64,000 nt of DNA from Acidaminococcus fermentans (lineage in GTDB: Bacteria > Bacillota > Negativicutes > Acidaminococcales > Acidaminococcaceae). The notes below the pieces were generated by a model. It was not told the origin of the DNA and did not search any database. It saw only the letters and a program-made list of their open reading frames with translations. Positions within the stretch are counted from its first letter, which is position 1, and every line of letters starts with the position of its first letter. This document shows positions 50,371-59,006 of the stretch, piece by piece. The position numbers and the translations under genes are program-made. Location of the stretch: contig NZ_VULN01000006.1 in the NCBI RefSeq assembly GCF_009696675.1, positions 1-64,000 of the forward strand. The letters run 5' to 3'.

Positions 50371-51684
50371 TTAGCCCAGCAAAAATCCCATATACATCGG
50401 CATCTCCACCACCTGCCCTTTCCGGGACACGTTGTCGGTGGTCAGCTGGATGGCCTGTTCCACCTGGTATTTTTCCGGCTGCTGGAGGAGGGTCTTGAGG
50501 CTTTTGGTGTTGCCGGTGGAGGGAGTGGCCTTCACCAGGGTGCTCTTGCCCTGGCAGCGGATGACGAAATCCACTTCCAGGCCGGAGTTCTTGTGGTAGT
50601 AGTAGAGTTTCCGGCCACCCTTGCTGAGGAGATCGGCAGCCAGGCTTTCGTAGACGGCGCCCTGGCAGCCGGAAAGATCTCCCTGGAGGAGCTTCAGCCG
50701 GTCATCCCCGGTGAGCATGGCGGCATAGAGGCCCACGTCCTTCATATAGACCTTGAAAATGGAATCGATGGCATGGCGTTCCAGGGGCAGCCCCGGTTCC
50801 GTCAGGTTGTAGCACCGGCTGACGATGCCCGCCTCTTCCAGCCAGGAGAGAGCCCCTTCGAACTGGGAAGCCTTGGAGCCTTTTTTCAGCTGGGCATACT
50901 GGTATTTCTTGTTTTCCTTGTTCAGCTGGAGGGGCACCGCGTCCAGTACGGTCTTCAGCTTGGCCCGGGCCCGTTTGTTCACGTCCACGAACAGGTTCTC
51001 CTCATAATCCCGGAGGATGGCCTGCTGCTGTTCCAGCACCGCATTCATGTCATGGGTCTGGACATAGGTTTCCACTACGGCAGGGTAGCCGCCTACCAGG
51101 GCATACTGGCGGAGCAGTTCGTTGAGCCGCAGGTGAAGGGCTTCCGGCACGGGGGTTTCCTTGTCCAGGCTCTGGTGGAGCATGTCCAGCACCGGAGTGG
51201 TGATCCCGTTGGCCCAGAGGAATTCCTCAAAGTCCAGGGGCACCATGTTCACCACGGTTTCGCAGCCCACTGCAATGGGAGCGGGCTCTTTCCCGTAGCC
51301 TTTCACCCCCAGCAGGGACCCGGCAGCGATCACGTCATACCGGCCGTCCATTTTAAAGGCCTTCAGGGCGGTACGGGCTTCGGGACATTCCTGGATCTCG
51401 TCCAGCACCAGGACGGTTTTATAGGGTTCAAACACCGCTTCGGGACCGGCCAGGGCGGTGATCAGCATCACCAGGTAGTTCACATCCATGGAGTCCCGGA
51501 AAATAGCCGCATAGTCGGGCTTTTCCTGGAAGTTCAGATACACCACATGGTCGTATTCCTTTTTGGCAAAATCCAGGATGGAAGTGGTTTTCCCACAGTG
51601 GCGGCAGCCCTTGACCACCAGGGGATTGTGCTGCGGAACCTGTTTCCAGGTCTGCAGGAATTTTTCGATCTTGCGCTGAAGCAT
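50371..51684 (-). CDS. DUF4143-type AAA ATPase (second)
   Basis: A 437-residue protein with Walker A GCRHCGKTTSILDF near residue 26, Walker B TVLVLDEIQECPEA near residue 90, and a DUF4143 C-terminus ending in a nuclease-like SGLEVDFVIRCQGKSTL. Same family as 32160-33356, but too different to be a recent duplicate. AAAGAGGAAT precedes the ATG. No partner gene indicates a role. Confidence 0.85.
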   Translation of the reverse strand: MLQRKIEKFLQTWKQVPQHNPLVVKGCRHCGKTTSILDFAKKEYDHVVYLNFQEKPDYAAIFRDSMDVNYLVMLITALAGPEAVFEPYKTVLVLDEIQECPEARTALKAFKMDGRYDVIAAGSLLGVKGYGKEPAPIAVGCETVVNMVPLDFEEFLWANGITTPVLDMLHQSLDKETPVPEALHLRLNELLRQYALVGGYPAVVETYVQTHDMNAVLEQQQAILRDYEENLFVDVNKRARAKLKTVLDAVPLQLNKENKKYQYAQLKKGSKASQFEGALSWLEEAGIVSRCYNLTEPGLPLERHAIDSIFKVYMKDVGLYAAMLTGDDRLKLLQGDLSGCQGAVYESLAADLLSKGGRKLYYYHKNSGLEVDFVIRCQGKSTLVKATPSTGNTKSLKTLLQQPEKYQVEQAIQLTTDNVSRKGQVVEMPMYMGFLLG

Positions 51685-51790
51685 AAGGATTCCTCTTTCT
51701 TTCCCTCAAATACAGAATGGCAATAGAAGCTCCTTACACTTTACAGGAAACGGGTCCATTTTTCAAGGAACTTTTCGGATTTTTTCCGTT

Positions 51791-53059
51791 TTATTTTCCA
51801 GCAGCCTTCCGGAAGACTTTTTCCACCAGTTTCAGGGTCACCTGGCAGGATTTTTCCAGGGAAGGCAGGGGCAGGAATTCGTACCGGGAGTGGAAATTCA
51901 GGGCCCCGGTGAAATAATTGGGGGTAAAAATCCCCCGGGTGGACAAATAGGAGCCGTCGGTGCCCCCCCGCATGGCAATGGTTTTGGGAGTAATGGCCAG
52001 TTCGTCCAGGGCTTCGTAGAGAAAGTCCACTGCCTGCCGGTTGTCCGGAGTCATGGCATCGGCAATGTTCCCGTAGATGTCTTCCAGGGTGCAGCGGACC
52101 TGGGCCCGGGGTTCCTGGTGCTTCAGCCGTTCCACATTGGCCAGGATGGTCTGTTTCCGGGCCTCGTAACGGGCTTTGTCATGATCCCGGATGGCCAGCT
52201 GGACCGTGGCGTGGGTGGCGTTGGACTGGATGCTCTTGATCCAGATGTAGCCTTCCTTCCCTTCGGTGCATTCCGGAGTTTCCTTCCGGTCGAAGAAGTT
52301 GGCGAAATCCACCGCCAGCAGGGTAGGGTTCACCAGGTTCCCCTTGGCATTCATGGGATGGGCGCTGACCCCCTGGATGTCCACCTGGGCGGAACCGGCA
52401 TTGAAGGTTTCGTACACCACTTCTCCCAGGGCGCAGCAGTCGATGGTGTAGGCAAAATCCACCGGGAACCGGCTGATCTCCAGGGCTTTGGACCCTTTCA
52501 GCCCCACTTCCTCGTCCGGAACGAAGGCCACGTAAATGGCCCCGTGGTGGATTTCCGGATGGTCCGTAAAATACTGGAGCATGGTCATCACATTGGCCAC
52601 CGCGGCCTTGTTGTCCGCCCCCAGGACGCTGGTGCCGTCGGTGAACACAATGTCCTGTCCCACATAATCCGCCAGCTCCGGGTGTTCGGCGGCCTTCATG
52701 AGGATGCCTTTTTCAGCGTTGAGGACCAGGTCTCCCCCCGGGTAATTCCGGACCACCTGGGGATGGACCTCCGGACTCAGGTTCACATCCACCGTATCCA
52801 GATGGCAGCAGAAGCCGATTTTGGGCACAGAACCGGTGAAACCTTCCGGCAGGTTGGCCGGCAGGTATCCGGTAAGGACGCACCGGTCGCTGAGATGCAG
52901 GTCCTCCAGATCCATGATTTCCAGTTCCGCTTCCAGCTGCCGGGCCATATGCCACTGGTCCTGGGTGCTGGGGACGGAGGAAATTCCGGCCCGGCTCTGG
53001 GAAGGGATGTTCACATACCGGAGAAAACGGTCAAGCAGTTGTTGGGTCAGTTGAGACAT
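51791..53059 (-). CDS. pepT: Peptidase T (tripeptide aminopeptidase)
   Basis: A 422-residue M20 metallopeptidase with PepT zinc-site regions: GFCCHLDTVD near residue 82 (His), LGADNKAAVAN near 145 (Asp), FVPDEEVGLKGS near 180 (Glu pair), TIDCCALGEVVYE near 200 (Asp) and NFHSRYEFLP near 390 (His). It removes the N-terminal residue from tripeptides in the cytoplasm. ATG 53059 has AAGGAGGAA at 6 nt; a TTG two codons earlier is poorer. Bases 51685-51790 show nothing clear. Confidence 0.93.
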   Translation of the reverse strand: MSQLTQQLLDRFLRYVNIPSQSRAGISSVPSTQDQWHMARQLEAELEIMDLEDLHLSDRCVLTGYLPANLPEGFTGSVPKIGFCCHLDTVDVNLSPEVHPQVVRNYPGGDLVLNAEKGILMKAAEHPELADYVGQDIVFTDGTSVLGADNKAAVANVMTMLQYFTDHPEIHHGAIYVAFVPDEEVGLKGSKALEISRFPVDFAYTIDCCALGEVVYETFNAGSAQVDIQGVSAHPMNAKGNLVNPTLLAVDFANFFDRKETPECTEGKEGYIWIKSIQSNATHATVQLAIRDHDKARYEARKQTILANVERLKHQEPRAQVRCTLEDIYGNIADAMTPDNRQAVDFLYEALDELAITPKTIAMRGGTDGSYLSTRGIFTPNYFTGALNFHSRYEFLPLPSLEKSCQVTLKLVEKVFRKAAGK

Positions 53060-53101
53060 GGGCAATTCCTCCTTGGGTGTTTTGGGGATATTATAGCATA
53101 G

Positions 53102-53127
53102 GATGCGGCTGCCAGGGCAGCCGCATC
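53102..53127. terminator. Perfect hairpin before pepT
   Basis: A 12-bp stem (GATGCGGCTGCC and complement) with a 2-nt loop. It would end transcripts coming from tex. Confidence 0.6.
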
Positions 53128-53167
53128 AGTCTCTGGTCTCTAGTCACTGGTCTCTGGCCAAAGGAGG
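53126..53167. repeat. Degenerate 7-bp tandem repeat
   Basis: Six 7-mers: TCAGTCT, CTGGTCT, CTAGTCA, CTGGTCT, CTGGCCA, AAGGAGG. Confidence 0.75.
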
Positions 53168-53266
53168 AAAACCGTACCGCGGTTTTCTGAAAAAAAGACG
53201 CAGCCGGAGGCTGCTAACCCACCACCATCCTTGCGGATGGTCCCCCGCCCTTGAAAAGGGCGGATA
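53168..53266. repeat. Hairpin-module repeat
   Basis: Hairpin AACCG-TACC-CGGTT (53169-53186), then GCAGCC-GGA-GGCTGC, CCACCACC, stem ATCC-TTGC-GGAT, GGTCCCCCGCCCTTGAAAAG and GGCGGAT. Confidence 0.8.
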
Positions 53267-53280
53267 AAAAAAGGGGGAGG

Positions 53281-53408
53281 CCAGGCGCGGAAGATGTGCC
53301 CAGATACGCGAAAGCAGCGGATTTTGGCTGAGGCATAGTACAAGGACGTACATGCCCCAGTCAAAATCCGCTGCTGACAAAGTAGATGGGTGCATATTCC
53401 GCCCCTGG
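53281..53408. repeat. 128-bp nested hairpin element, copy 3
   Basis: Nearly identical to copy 2 with the same length; one outer-stem base differs (GCCCCTGG). It ends 1 bp before the stop codon of tex. Confidence 0.85.
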
Positions 53409-53409
53409 G

Positions 53410-55581
53410 TTATGCGTCAGCCGTTACCAAGGCCAGCCCTATCCTCCCCCTCTCCTCCTCCACGCTGATCACCTTCACCTGGACCGTTTCTCCTACACTG
53501 ACCACATCCAGAGGGTGTTTGATCTTTTTCTGGCTCAGGTGGGAAATGTGGATCAGGCCGGCGGTTTTTATGCCGATGTCCACGAAGGCGCCAAAGTCGG
53601 TGACGTTCCGGATGGTGCCCCGGAGGATGGTGCCCACTTTGATGTCGGAAAGCTTCACGATGTTCTGCCGGGTAAGAGGTGCGGGCAGGTCCGCCCGGGG
53701 ATCCCGGCCGGGAGCCACCAGGGCATCCAGGATGTCATGGACCGTGGGTTCCCCGGCTTCCAGTTCCCGGGCCAGCCGGGCTTCATCCACCTGTTTCCGC
53801 CGGGTGGCCAGCCGGGCCAGTTTTTCCCTGTCCTTCAGGTCTTCCAGGCCGAAGCCCAGTTTTTCCAGGATTTTCTTGGCCAGATCATAGGATTCCGGAT
53901 GGACCGGGGTATCGTCCAGAGGAGATTTCCCGTTGTGGATCCGAAGGAACCCGGCACACTGGGTAAAGGCTGCAGGCCCCAGCCGGGGCACCTTCAGCAG
54001 CTGCCGCCGTCCGGTGAACCGGCCGTTGGCGTTCCGCCAGGCCACTATGTTCCCGGCGGTGGCGGCGGTGATCCCGGCCACATGGCGGAGCAGGGCGGGG
54101 GACGCAGTGTTCAGGTCCACTCCCACATGGTTCACCACCCGTTCCACCACCCCGTCCAGGGTACCGGTGAGCGCCTTCTGGTCCACATCATGCTGGTACT
54201 GGCCCACCCCTATGGCCTGGGGATCGATCTTCACCAGTTCCGCCAGAGGGTCCTGGACCCGCCGGGCCAGGGATACGGCGCCCCGGATGGTCACATCGTA
54301 TTCCGGCAGCTCTTCCTGGGCCAGTTTGGAAGCGGAATAGACAGAAGCTCCCGCTTCATTGGTAATGAGATAATGGACGTCCAGATGGTGGGCCTGGATC
54401 AGGCTGGCGGCAAACTGTTCTGTTTCATAGGAGGCGGTGCCGTTGCCAATGGACAGGAGGGTCACATGGTGCTTCCGGATCATGGAAAGGAGCAGGGCTT
54501 CCGCTTCCTTCTTCCGGGCTTCGTTCTGGGTCACCTGGATCACCCCATGGTCCACCACCTGGCCGGTGGGATCCACCACCGCCACTTTGCAGCCGGTCCG
54601 ATAGCCCGGATCCAGGCCCATGACCGTATGGCCTCCCAGAGGTGCCTGGAGCAGCAGCTGGCCCAGGTTGGCCCCAAAGATCCTGATGGCCTGGGCTTCC
54701 GCCTGTTCCGTAAGCCGGTTCCGGATTTCCCGTTCCAAAGCCGGGAACAGCAGCCGCTTCCAGCTGTCTGCCAGGGCTTCCTTCAGCTGGTCCCGGTAGA
54801 TGCAGGGACGGCGGAGGACCCGCCATTCCATTTTCCGCAGGGCGTTCTGTTCCTCCCACACCAGATGGACCTTCAGGCAGCCTTTCTTTTCTCCCCGGTT
54901 GATGGCCAGCACCCGGTGGGAGGGCAGGGTCCGGACCGGTTCCTGATAGTCCTTGTACATGAGAAAGGTCTGGGCTCCCTCAGCATCTTCCACCAGTTCC
55001 GTCCGGATCATCCCATGGTTCCACAGCTGGTCCCGGAGGGTCTGCCGGAGGGTGGGGTCTTCCGCCGCCATTTCCGCCACAATGTCCCGGGCTCCGGCCA
55101 GGGCGTCTTCCGGGGTTTCCACCCCTTTATCCGGGTCCACATAGGCCCGGGCGGCGGAAAGGGTATCTCCTTTCTGGTCCCGCTGGAGAAGGAAGGCAGT
55201 GGCCAAGGGTTCCAAGCCTTTTTCCCGAGCCTGTTGGGCACGGGTACGCCGCTTTTGCTTGTAAGGCAGGTAATAATCTTCCAGTTCCGTCAGTTTCTGG
55301 GCCTTTTCAATGGCGGTACGCAGTTCCGGGGTCAGTTTCCCCTGTTCGTCGATTTTGGTCAGGATCTCCTCCTGGCGCTTCACCAGGTTCCGGAGTGTCC
55401 CCAACCGTTCTTCGATGGTCCGGATCTGTTCGTCCAAAAGGGATCCGGTTGCCTCCTTCCGGTACCGGGCAATAAAGGGAACGGTGTTCCCTCCGTCCAG
55501 CAGTTCCACGGTTTTTTCCACCTGCCAGGGCTGGACGGACAGTTCCCGGGCAATGAGAGGGGCGATGTCAGTTGGTTTCAT
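53410..55581 (-). CDS. tex: Tex-family RNA-binding transcription accessory protein
   Basis: A 723-residue protein with the full Tex architecture: N-terminal helical domain, YqgF-like domain (VMGLDPGYRTGCKVAVVDPT near residue 325), helix-hairpin-helix region (NTASPALLRHVAGITAATAG near residue 495), and a C-terminal S1 domain (GTILRGTIRNVTDFGAFVDI). Tex affects transcription and is near-universal. ATG 55581 has GAAAGGAC. The last residues (TADA) abut the 128-bp hairpin. Confidence 0.95.
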   Translation of the reverse strand: MKPTDIAPLIARELSVQPWQVEKTVELLDGGNTVPFIARYRKEATGSLLDEQIRTIEERLGTLRNLVKRQEEILTKIDEQGKLTPELRTAIEKAQKLTELEDYYLPYKQKRRTRAQQAREKGLEPLATAFLLQRDQKGDTLSAARAYVDPDKGVETPEDALAGARDIVAEMAAEDPTLRQTLRDQLWNHGMIRTELVEDAEGAQTFLMYKDYQEPVRTLPSHRVLAINRGEKKGCLKVHLVWEEQNALRKMEWRVLRRPCIYRDQLKEALADSWKRLLFPALEREIRNRLTEQAEAQAIRIFGANLGQLLLQAPLGGHTVMGLDPGYRTGCKVAVVDPTGQVVDHGVIQVTQNEARKKEAEALLLSMIRKHHVTLLSIGNGTASYETEQFAASLIQAHHLDVHYLITNEAGASVYSASKLAQEELPEYDVTIRGAVSLARRVQDPLAELVKIDPQAIGVGQYQHDVDQKALTGTLDGVVERVVNHVGVDLNTASPALLRHVAGITAATAGNIVAWRNANGRFTGRRQLLKVPRLGPAAFTQCAGFLRIHNGKSPLDDTPVHPESYDLAKKILEKLGFGLEDLKDREKLARLATRRKQVDEARLARELEAGEPTVHDILDALVAPGRDPRADLPAPLTRQNIVKLSDIKVGTILRGTIRNVTDFGAFVDIGIKTAGLIHISHLSQKKIKHPLDVVSVGETVQVKVISVEEERGRIGLALVTADA

Positions 55582-55602
55582 TTTGTTTGTCCTTTCACAG
55601 AA

Positions 55603-55630
55603 AGGGAGCTGCTGCACAAGCAGCAGCTCC
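55603..55630. terminator. Hairpin upstream of tex
   Basis: Stem GGGAGCTGCTG / CAGCAGCTCC directly upstream of the tex ribosome binding site. Confidence 0.5.
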
Positions 55631-55631
55631 C

Positions 55632-55645
55632 GTCAATGGTCAATA
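55632..55645. repeat. Short 7-bp tandem repeat
   Basis: GTCAATG, GTCAATA, followed by GCCGAAGG. Confidence 0.5.
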
Positions 55646-55657
55646 GCCGAAGGAAGA

Positions 55658-55764
55658 AACCCGCGGCAGCGGGTTTCCGGGAAAGAAAACGCAGCCAAAG
55701 GCTGCTAACCCACCACCATTGCGCAAGCGCAACGGTCCCCCGCCCTTGAAAAGGGCGGATATAC
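55658..55764. repeat. Hairpin-module repeat, forward copy
   Basis: Hairpin AACCCGC-GGCA-GCGGGTT, GCAGCC-AAA-GGCTGC, CCACCACC, stem TTGCGC-AA-GCGCAA, GGTCCCCCGCCCTTGAAAAG. A second GGGCGGATATACGC stretch follows at 55826. Confidence 0.8.
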
Positions 55765-55889
55765 GCTCTGGCTGGCGCTGACCGTAGGTATCATGGTGGC
55801 AACCAGTGTGTGGGCTTGAAAAGGGCGGATATACGCTTGGGCTGGCGCCCATTGTTTTTTCAGTACAAGGGCATGAGCCCACGTACTTA

Positions 55890-55963
55890 TTATCCGCCCT
55901 TTTCAAGGGCGGGGGACCAGCCGTCAGGCTGGTGGTGGGTTAGCAGCGCCAGCTGCGTTTCCC
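55890..55963. repeat. Hairpin-module repeat, inverted copy
   Basis: The module is read from the other strand, with stem AGCC-TGAC-GGCT and GCAGC-TGGC-GCTGC. With the forward copy at 55658 it makes a large inverted repeat, as at 46.9 kb. Confidence 0.8.
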
Positions 55964-55970
55964 TTCAAAA

Positions 55971-55988
55971 AAATTTGCCTGCAAATTT
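55971..55988. repeat. 18-bp near-palindrome, also at 60515
   Basis: AAATTTGCCTGCAAATTT; the identical 18-mer occurs at 60515-60532. Confidence 0.65.
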
Positions 55989-55997
55989 CTCATTCAG

Positions 55998-56018
55998 CTG
56001 GAGACCAGTCACCGAAGG
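55998..56018. repeat. Short 7-bp tandem repeat
   Basis: CTGGAGA, CCAGTCA, CCGAAGG. Confidence 0.55.
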
Positions 56019-56037
56019 AAGCCGGCTCCGCAGGTCC

Positions 56038-56706
56038 TTAAATATGTTTTATCCAGATCGGATATGTACTGAGAATGACCACTACCAGCAAGGTAGCATA
56101 ATCCCCCAGATGCAGCTTCATGGGACGGCGGTTTTTATAGGTGTTGGGACCGAACCCTTTCAGTTCCATGGACAGGGCCAGGGTGTCGGATTTGGCTACC
56201 GCCCGCATGACCAGGGGTTTTACCACCGCCAGATAGGCGTAAAGCCGTTTGAAGGCGTTCCCCCGGTTGGAATAGCCCCGGCAGGACTGGGCGTCCAGGG
56301 TAATGGCGGAATCGGACAGGAAGTCCGGCACGAACCGGAGAGCCGTAGTGAGCATAAAGGCGTATTCATAGGGCATATGGAATTTTTCCACCAGAGCCTG
56401 GGCAATGTCCTGGATCCGGGTGGAGGCCAGAAGGCACAGAAAGGCGGTGGTCATGACGAACATCCGCAGCCCCCCGGTGAGGGCCACATACAAGGGAGAA
56501 CCGAACAGCAGCTGGAGCAGCACCATCATGCCGGTGAACACGGTAAGGGTGCCGATGGCCGCCATGGTCATCCGGTCCCGTTTGATATACAGCAGGATCA
56601 CCAGTTCCAGCACCAGCAGGGTGGCCACCGCCGGCACCGGCAGCAGGAACACCCAGGCGGTGACCGCCAGCACCAGGATCAGTTTGGTAAAGGCTGTGAT
56701 CTTCAT
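56038..56706 (-). CDS. ecfT: ECF transporter transmembrane subunit (EcfT)
   Basis: A 222-residue membrane protein with about five hydrophobic segments and the cytoplasmic coupling motifs of EcfT (DAQSCRGYSNRGNAFKRLYA near residue 145 and LSMELKGFGPNTY). It joins the two ATPases to the S component. ATG 56706 overlaps the stop of the upstream ATPase gene (ATGA). It is last in a four-gene operon. Confidence 0.88.
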   Translation of the reverse strand: MKITAFTKLILVLAVTAWVFLLPVPAVATLLVLELVILLYIKRDRMTMAAIGTLTVFTGMMVLLQLLFGSPLYVALTGGLRMFVMTTAFLCLLASTRIQDIAQALVEKFHMPYEYAFMLTTALRFVPDFLSDSAITLDAQSCRGYSNRGNAFKRLYAYLAVVKPLVMRAVAKSDTLALSMELKGFGPNTYKNRRPMKLHLGDYATLLVVVILSTYPIWIKHI

Positions 56707-57512
56707 GCTTTGGCACCTTCTTTCGGCTGGATCTTGCTGCACAGATCTTCCGGACTGTCCGCCTGGACCCCGAACAGGGCTCCCAGCCGGGACAGCACCG
56801 GCTGCTTCAGACCCCATTCCTCAATGGGCCGCTTTCCGTCGAACAGATTGCCGGTCTTCCCGTCATACACCAGCTGGCCGTCGTGGAGCACCAGGGCATG
56901 GGTGGTGAATTTCCGGGCGATTTCCATATCATGGGTGATCAGGATCAGGGTCATGTGTTTTTCTTTCTGGAGTTTGGCCAGGTAGTCCATCATATGCTGT
57001 TTTTCCTGTTCGTCCTGACCGTTGGTGATTTCGTCCAAGATCAAAGTCCGGGGCTGGAGAGCCAGCGCCACTGCCACCCCCAGCCGCCGTTTCTGGCCGA
57101 AGGAAAGCCCCCGGGGATACTGGTCCAGGCAGGGGGTCAGCCCCATGGCTTCCACCGCATCCCGGACCTGCCGGTCCAGGGCCTCTTTGGGCATTTTCCG
57201 GTTCTGGAGGCCGTAGGCCACTTCATCATATACCGTATCCCCCAGCAGCTGGAGGTCTGGATTCTGGAACACATACCCCACCTTGTCCGCCAGGTCCGCC
57301 GGTTCGTAGCCGGCAATATCCACTCCGTCCACCAGCACCTGGCCGCTCCGGGGATGGTTCAGGGCCATGAACAGCCGGCTGAGGGTGGTCTTGCCGCTGC
57401 CGTTGTGGCCCAGGAGAGCCACCGCTTCCCCGTCTTCCACCTGGCAGCTGATGTCCTGGAGCACAGGGATGCCTCTCCGGTAGGCAAAGTTCACTGCTTT
57501 TGCTTCAATCAT
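56703..57512 (-). CDS. ecfA: ECF transporter ATP-binding protein
   Basis: A 269-residue ABC ATPase: Walker A GHNGSGKTT near residue 35, signature LSFGQKRRLGVAVALALQ near 135, Walker B TLILDEITNGQD. LSFGQ replaces the usual LSGGQ, as in many EcfA proteins. It overlaps both neighbours by 4 bp. Confidence 0.9.
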   Translation of the reverse strand: MIEAKAVNFAYRRGIPVLQDISCQVEDGEAVALLGHNGSGKTTLSRLFMALNHPRSGQVLVDGVDIAGYEPADLADKVGYVFQNPDLQLLGDTVYDEVAYGLQNRKMPKEALDRQVRDAVEAMGLTPCLDQYPRGLSFGQKRRLGVAVALALQPRTLILDEITNGQDEQEKQHMMDYLAKLQKEKHMTLILITHDMEIARKFTTHALVLHDGQLVYDGKTGNLFDGKRPIEEWGLKQPVLSRLGALFGVQADSPEDLCSKIQPKEGAKA

Positions 57513-58372
57513 TCCTTGGCGCCTCCCTGAAATTTCTGGAGCAGTTCCTTTTCTGCTTCTTCTTCCGTTCTCCAGTCTCCCAGCTTCACCTGGTACTTTT
57601 CTTCCAGGCCCAGTTTCACCTGCCACAGTTCCGGCAGGTTCTCCCGCAGGTCCTCCTGGGCGAAGGCGTTCCGGGCGGCTTCGGCAAAGGGTCCCTGGAC
57701 CCGGGCCTCTCCCTGGCTGATGAGCACCAGGTCCGTCATATAGGGCAGCAGGTAGTTCAGGTCATGTTCCACCACCACTACGGTCATCTGATGCTGCCGG
57801 TAAATCTTGTACAGCAGGGCATACAGGGACCGGGCCCCGTCAGGATCCAGGGCGGACACCGGTTCATCCAGGATCAGCACTTCCGGACGGCAGGCCAGCA
57901 CGGATGCCAGGAGCAGCCGCTGCCGCTGGCCTCCGGACAGTTCGTCCAGCTGGTAGTTTTCCCGGCCGGGAAGCCCTACATCCTCCAGGGCCTGGCTCAC
58001 CCGGGCATCCACCTCTTCCGGGGAGAACCCGTGGTTCAGCAGGCCGAAGGCGATTTCTTCCCCGGCAGTCAGGGACACCATCTGGCTTTCGTAGTCGTCC
58101 ATCATGATCCCCACCCGCATGGCGATTTCGGAGATCTTCCGGCCCTTCAGGTCTTCTCCCAGCACTTCCACCCTGCCGTGGTACCGGCCCCCGTAATAAT
58201 GGGGGACGATGCCGGTCATGGCCTTGCACAGGGTGGTCTTGCCGGCGCCGCTGGGCCCGGCAATGGCGGTGAAGCTGCCTTTCTGGATGTCCAGGTTGAT
58301 GTCTTTCAGCACCAGGTCACTGTTCAGATAGGCAAAATAAAAATCAGAAATCCGGATGGCTGTTTCACACAT
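57509..58372 (-). CDS. ecfA: ECF transporter ATP-binding protein (second)
   Basis: A 287-residue ABC ATPase: Walker A GPSGAGKTT near residue 39, signature LSGGQRQR near 147, Walker B VLILDEPVSALDP. A C-terminal helical tail of about 50 residues is charged. GGAGGGG precedes ATG 58372, which overlaps the end of the S-component gene by 8 bp. Confidence 0.9.
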   Translation of the reverse strand: MCETAIRISDFYFAYLNSDLVLKDINLDIQKGSFTAIAGPSGAGKTTLCKAMTGIVPHYYGGRYHGRVEVLGEDLKGRKISEIAMRVGIMMDDYESQMVSLTAGEEIAFGLLNHGFSPEEVDARVSQALEDVGLPGRENYQLDELSGGQRQRLLLASVLACRPEVLILDEPVSALDPDGARSLYALLYKIYRQHQMTVVVVEHDLNYLLPYMTDLVLISQGEARVQGPFAEAARNAFAQEDLRENLPELWQVKLGLEEKYQVKLGDWRTEEEAEKELLQKFQGGAKE

Positions 58373-58934
58373 GGTGTTTCCCCTCCGTAGCAAAGAAAAT
58401 CTTCCGTACCGGGCCGTAGAGCACCTGGGTGACCACACCGTTCAGGACCCCTACGGTGAGCACCACCGGCAGCATGGCATGAGTCCACACGGCAAGGGGC
58501 AGCCCCAGCACCAGTTTCAAGATGTAGGTGAACACACTGCCGCTGACGGAAGTGGCCAGGAACCCTACAATAAAAGGCTTCACCTTCAGCTGTTCCAGGT
58601 GGGCCAGGGCGAAGGCCTTCACCAGGATACAGGCGGTAAGGGCCCCGCACAGTTCACTGGCAATGTTCCCCAGCGGGAAGGCGGATTTGGACGAAGGGAT
58701 CAGGGTGAGCCCGGCCACAAAGCCGATGCCCAAAGCCCGGGTGGGCCCTGGCTTCGTCAGACAGATGGTAATGGAATACATGGCGATGGTCCAGTTGGGG
58801 GTGACCCCGCCCACGTTGGGGCTGATGGTATGGAGGATGACCCCAATGGCCAGCAGCAGGGCCGTCATGGCCACCCAGCGATGGGTATCACGGGCTGCTT
58901 CCACCGTAATCAGTTCCGGAATCGGTTTTTCCAT
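58365..58934 (-). CDS. ECF transporter S component, TrpP-like
   Basis: A 189-residue membrane protein leading the operon. TALLLAIGVILHTISPNVGG near residue 25 resembles tryptophan-type (TrpP) substrate subunits, and KPFIVGFLATSVSGSVFTYI follows. Tryptophan or another amino acid is the best guess, but S components for vitamins cannot be excluded. A dedicated S gene with its own EcfAAT is a group I arrangement. No T-box or TRAP site was recognised upstream. Confidence 0.65.
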   Translation of the reverse strand: MEKPIPELITVEAARDTHRWVAMTALLLAIGVILHTISPNVGGVTPNWTIAMYSITICLTKPGPTRALGIGFVAGLTLIPSSKSAFPLGNIASELCGALTACILVKAFALAHLEQLKVKPFIVGFLATSVSGSVFTYILKLVLGLPLAVWTHAMLPVVLTVGVLNGVVTQVLYGPVRKIFFATEGKHHV

Positions 58935-59006
58935 GCTGCGATGCTCCTTTGCTACAATACAGTATAGAATATAGTTTATGGGGACTGGGGGAGGATGTCA
59001 AGGAAA

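Noticed and set aside
53144-53395. Small minus-strand protein starting MHPSTLSAADFDWG
   Set aside because: It is a translation of the 128-bp hairpin and neighbouring repeats. Similar peptides appear at the other copies only because the DNA is repeated.
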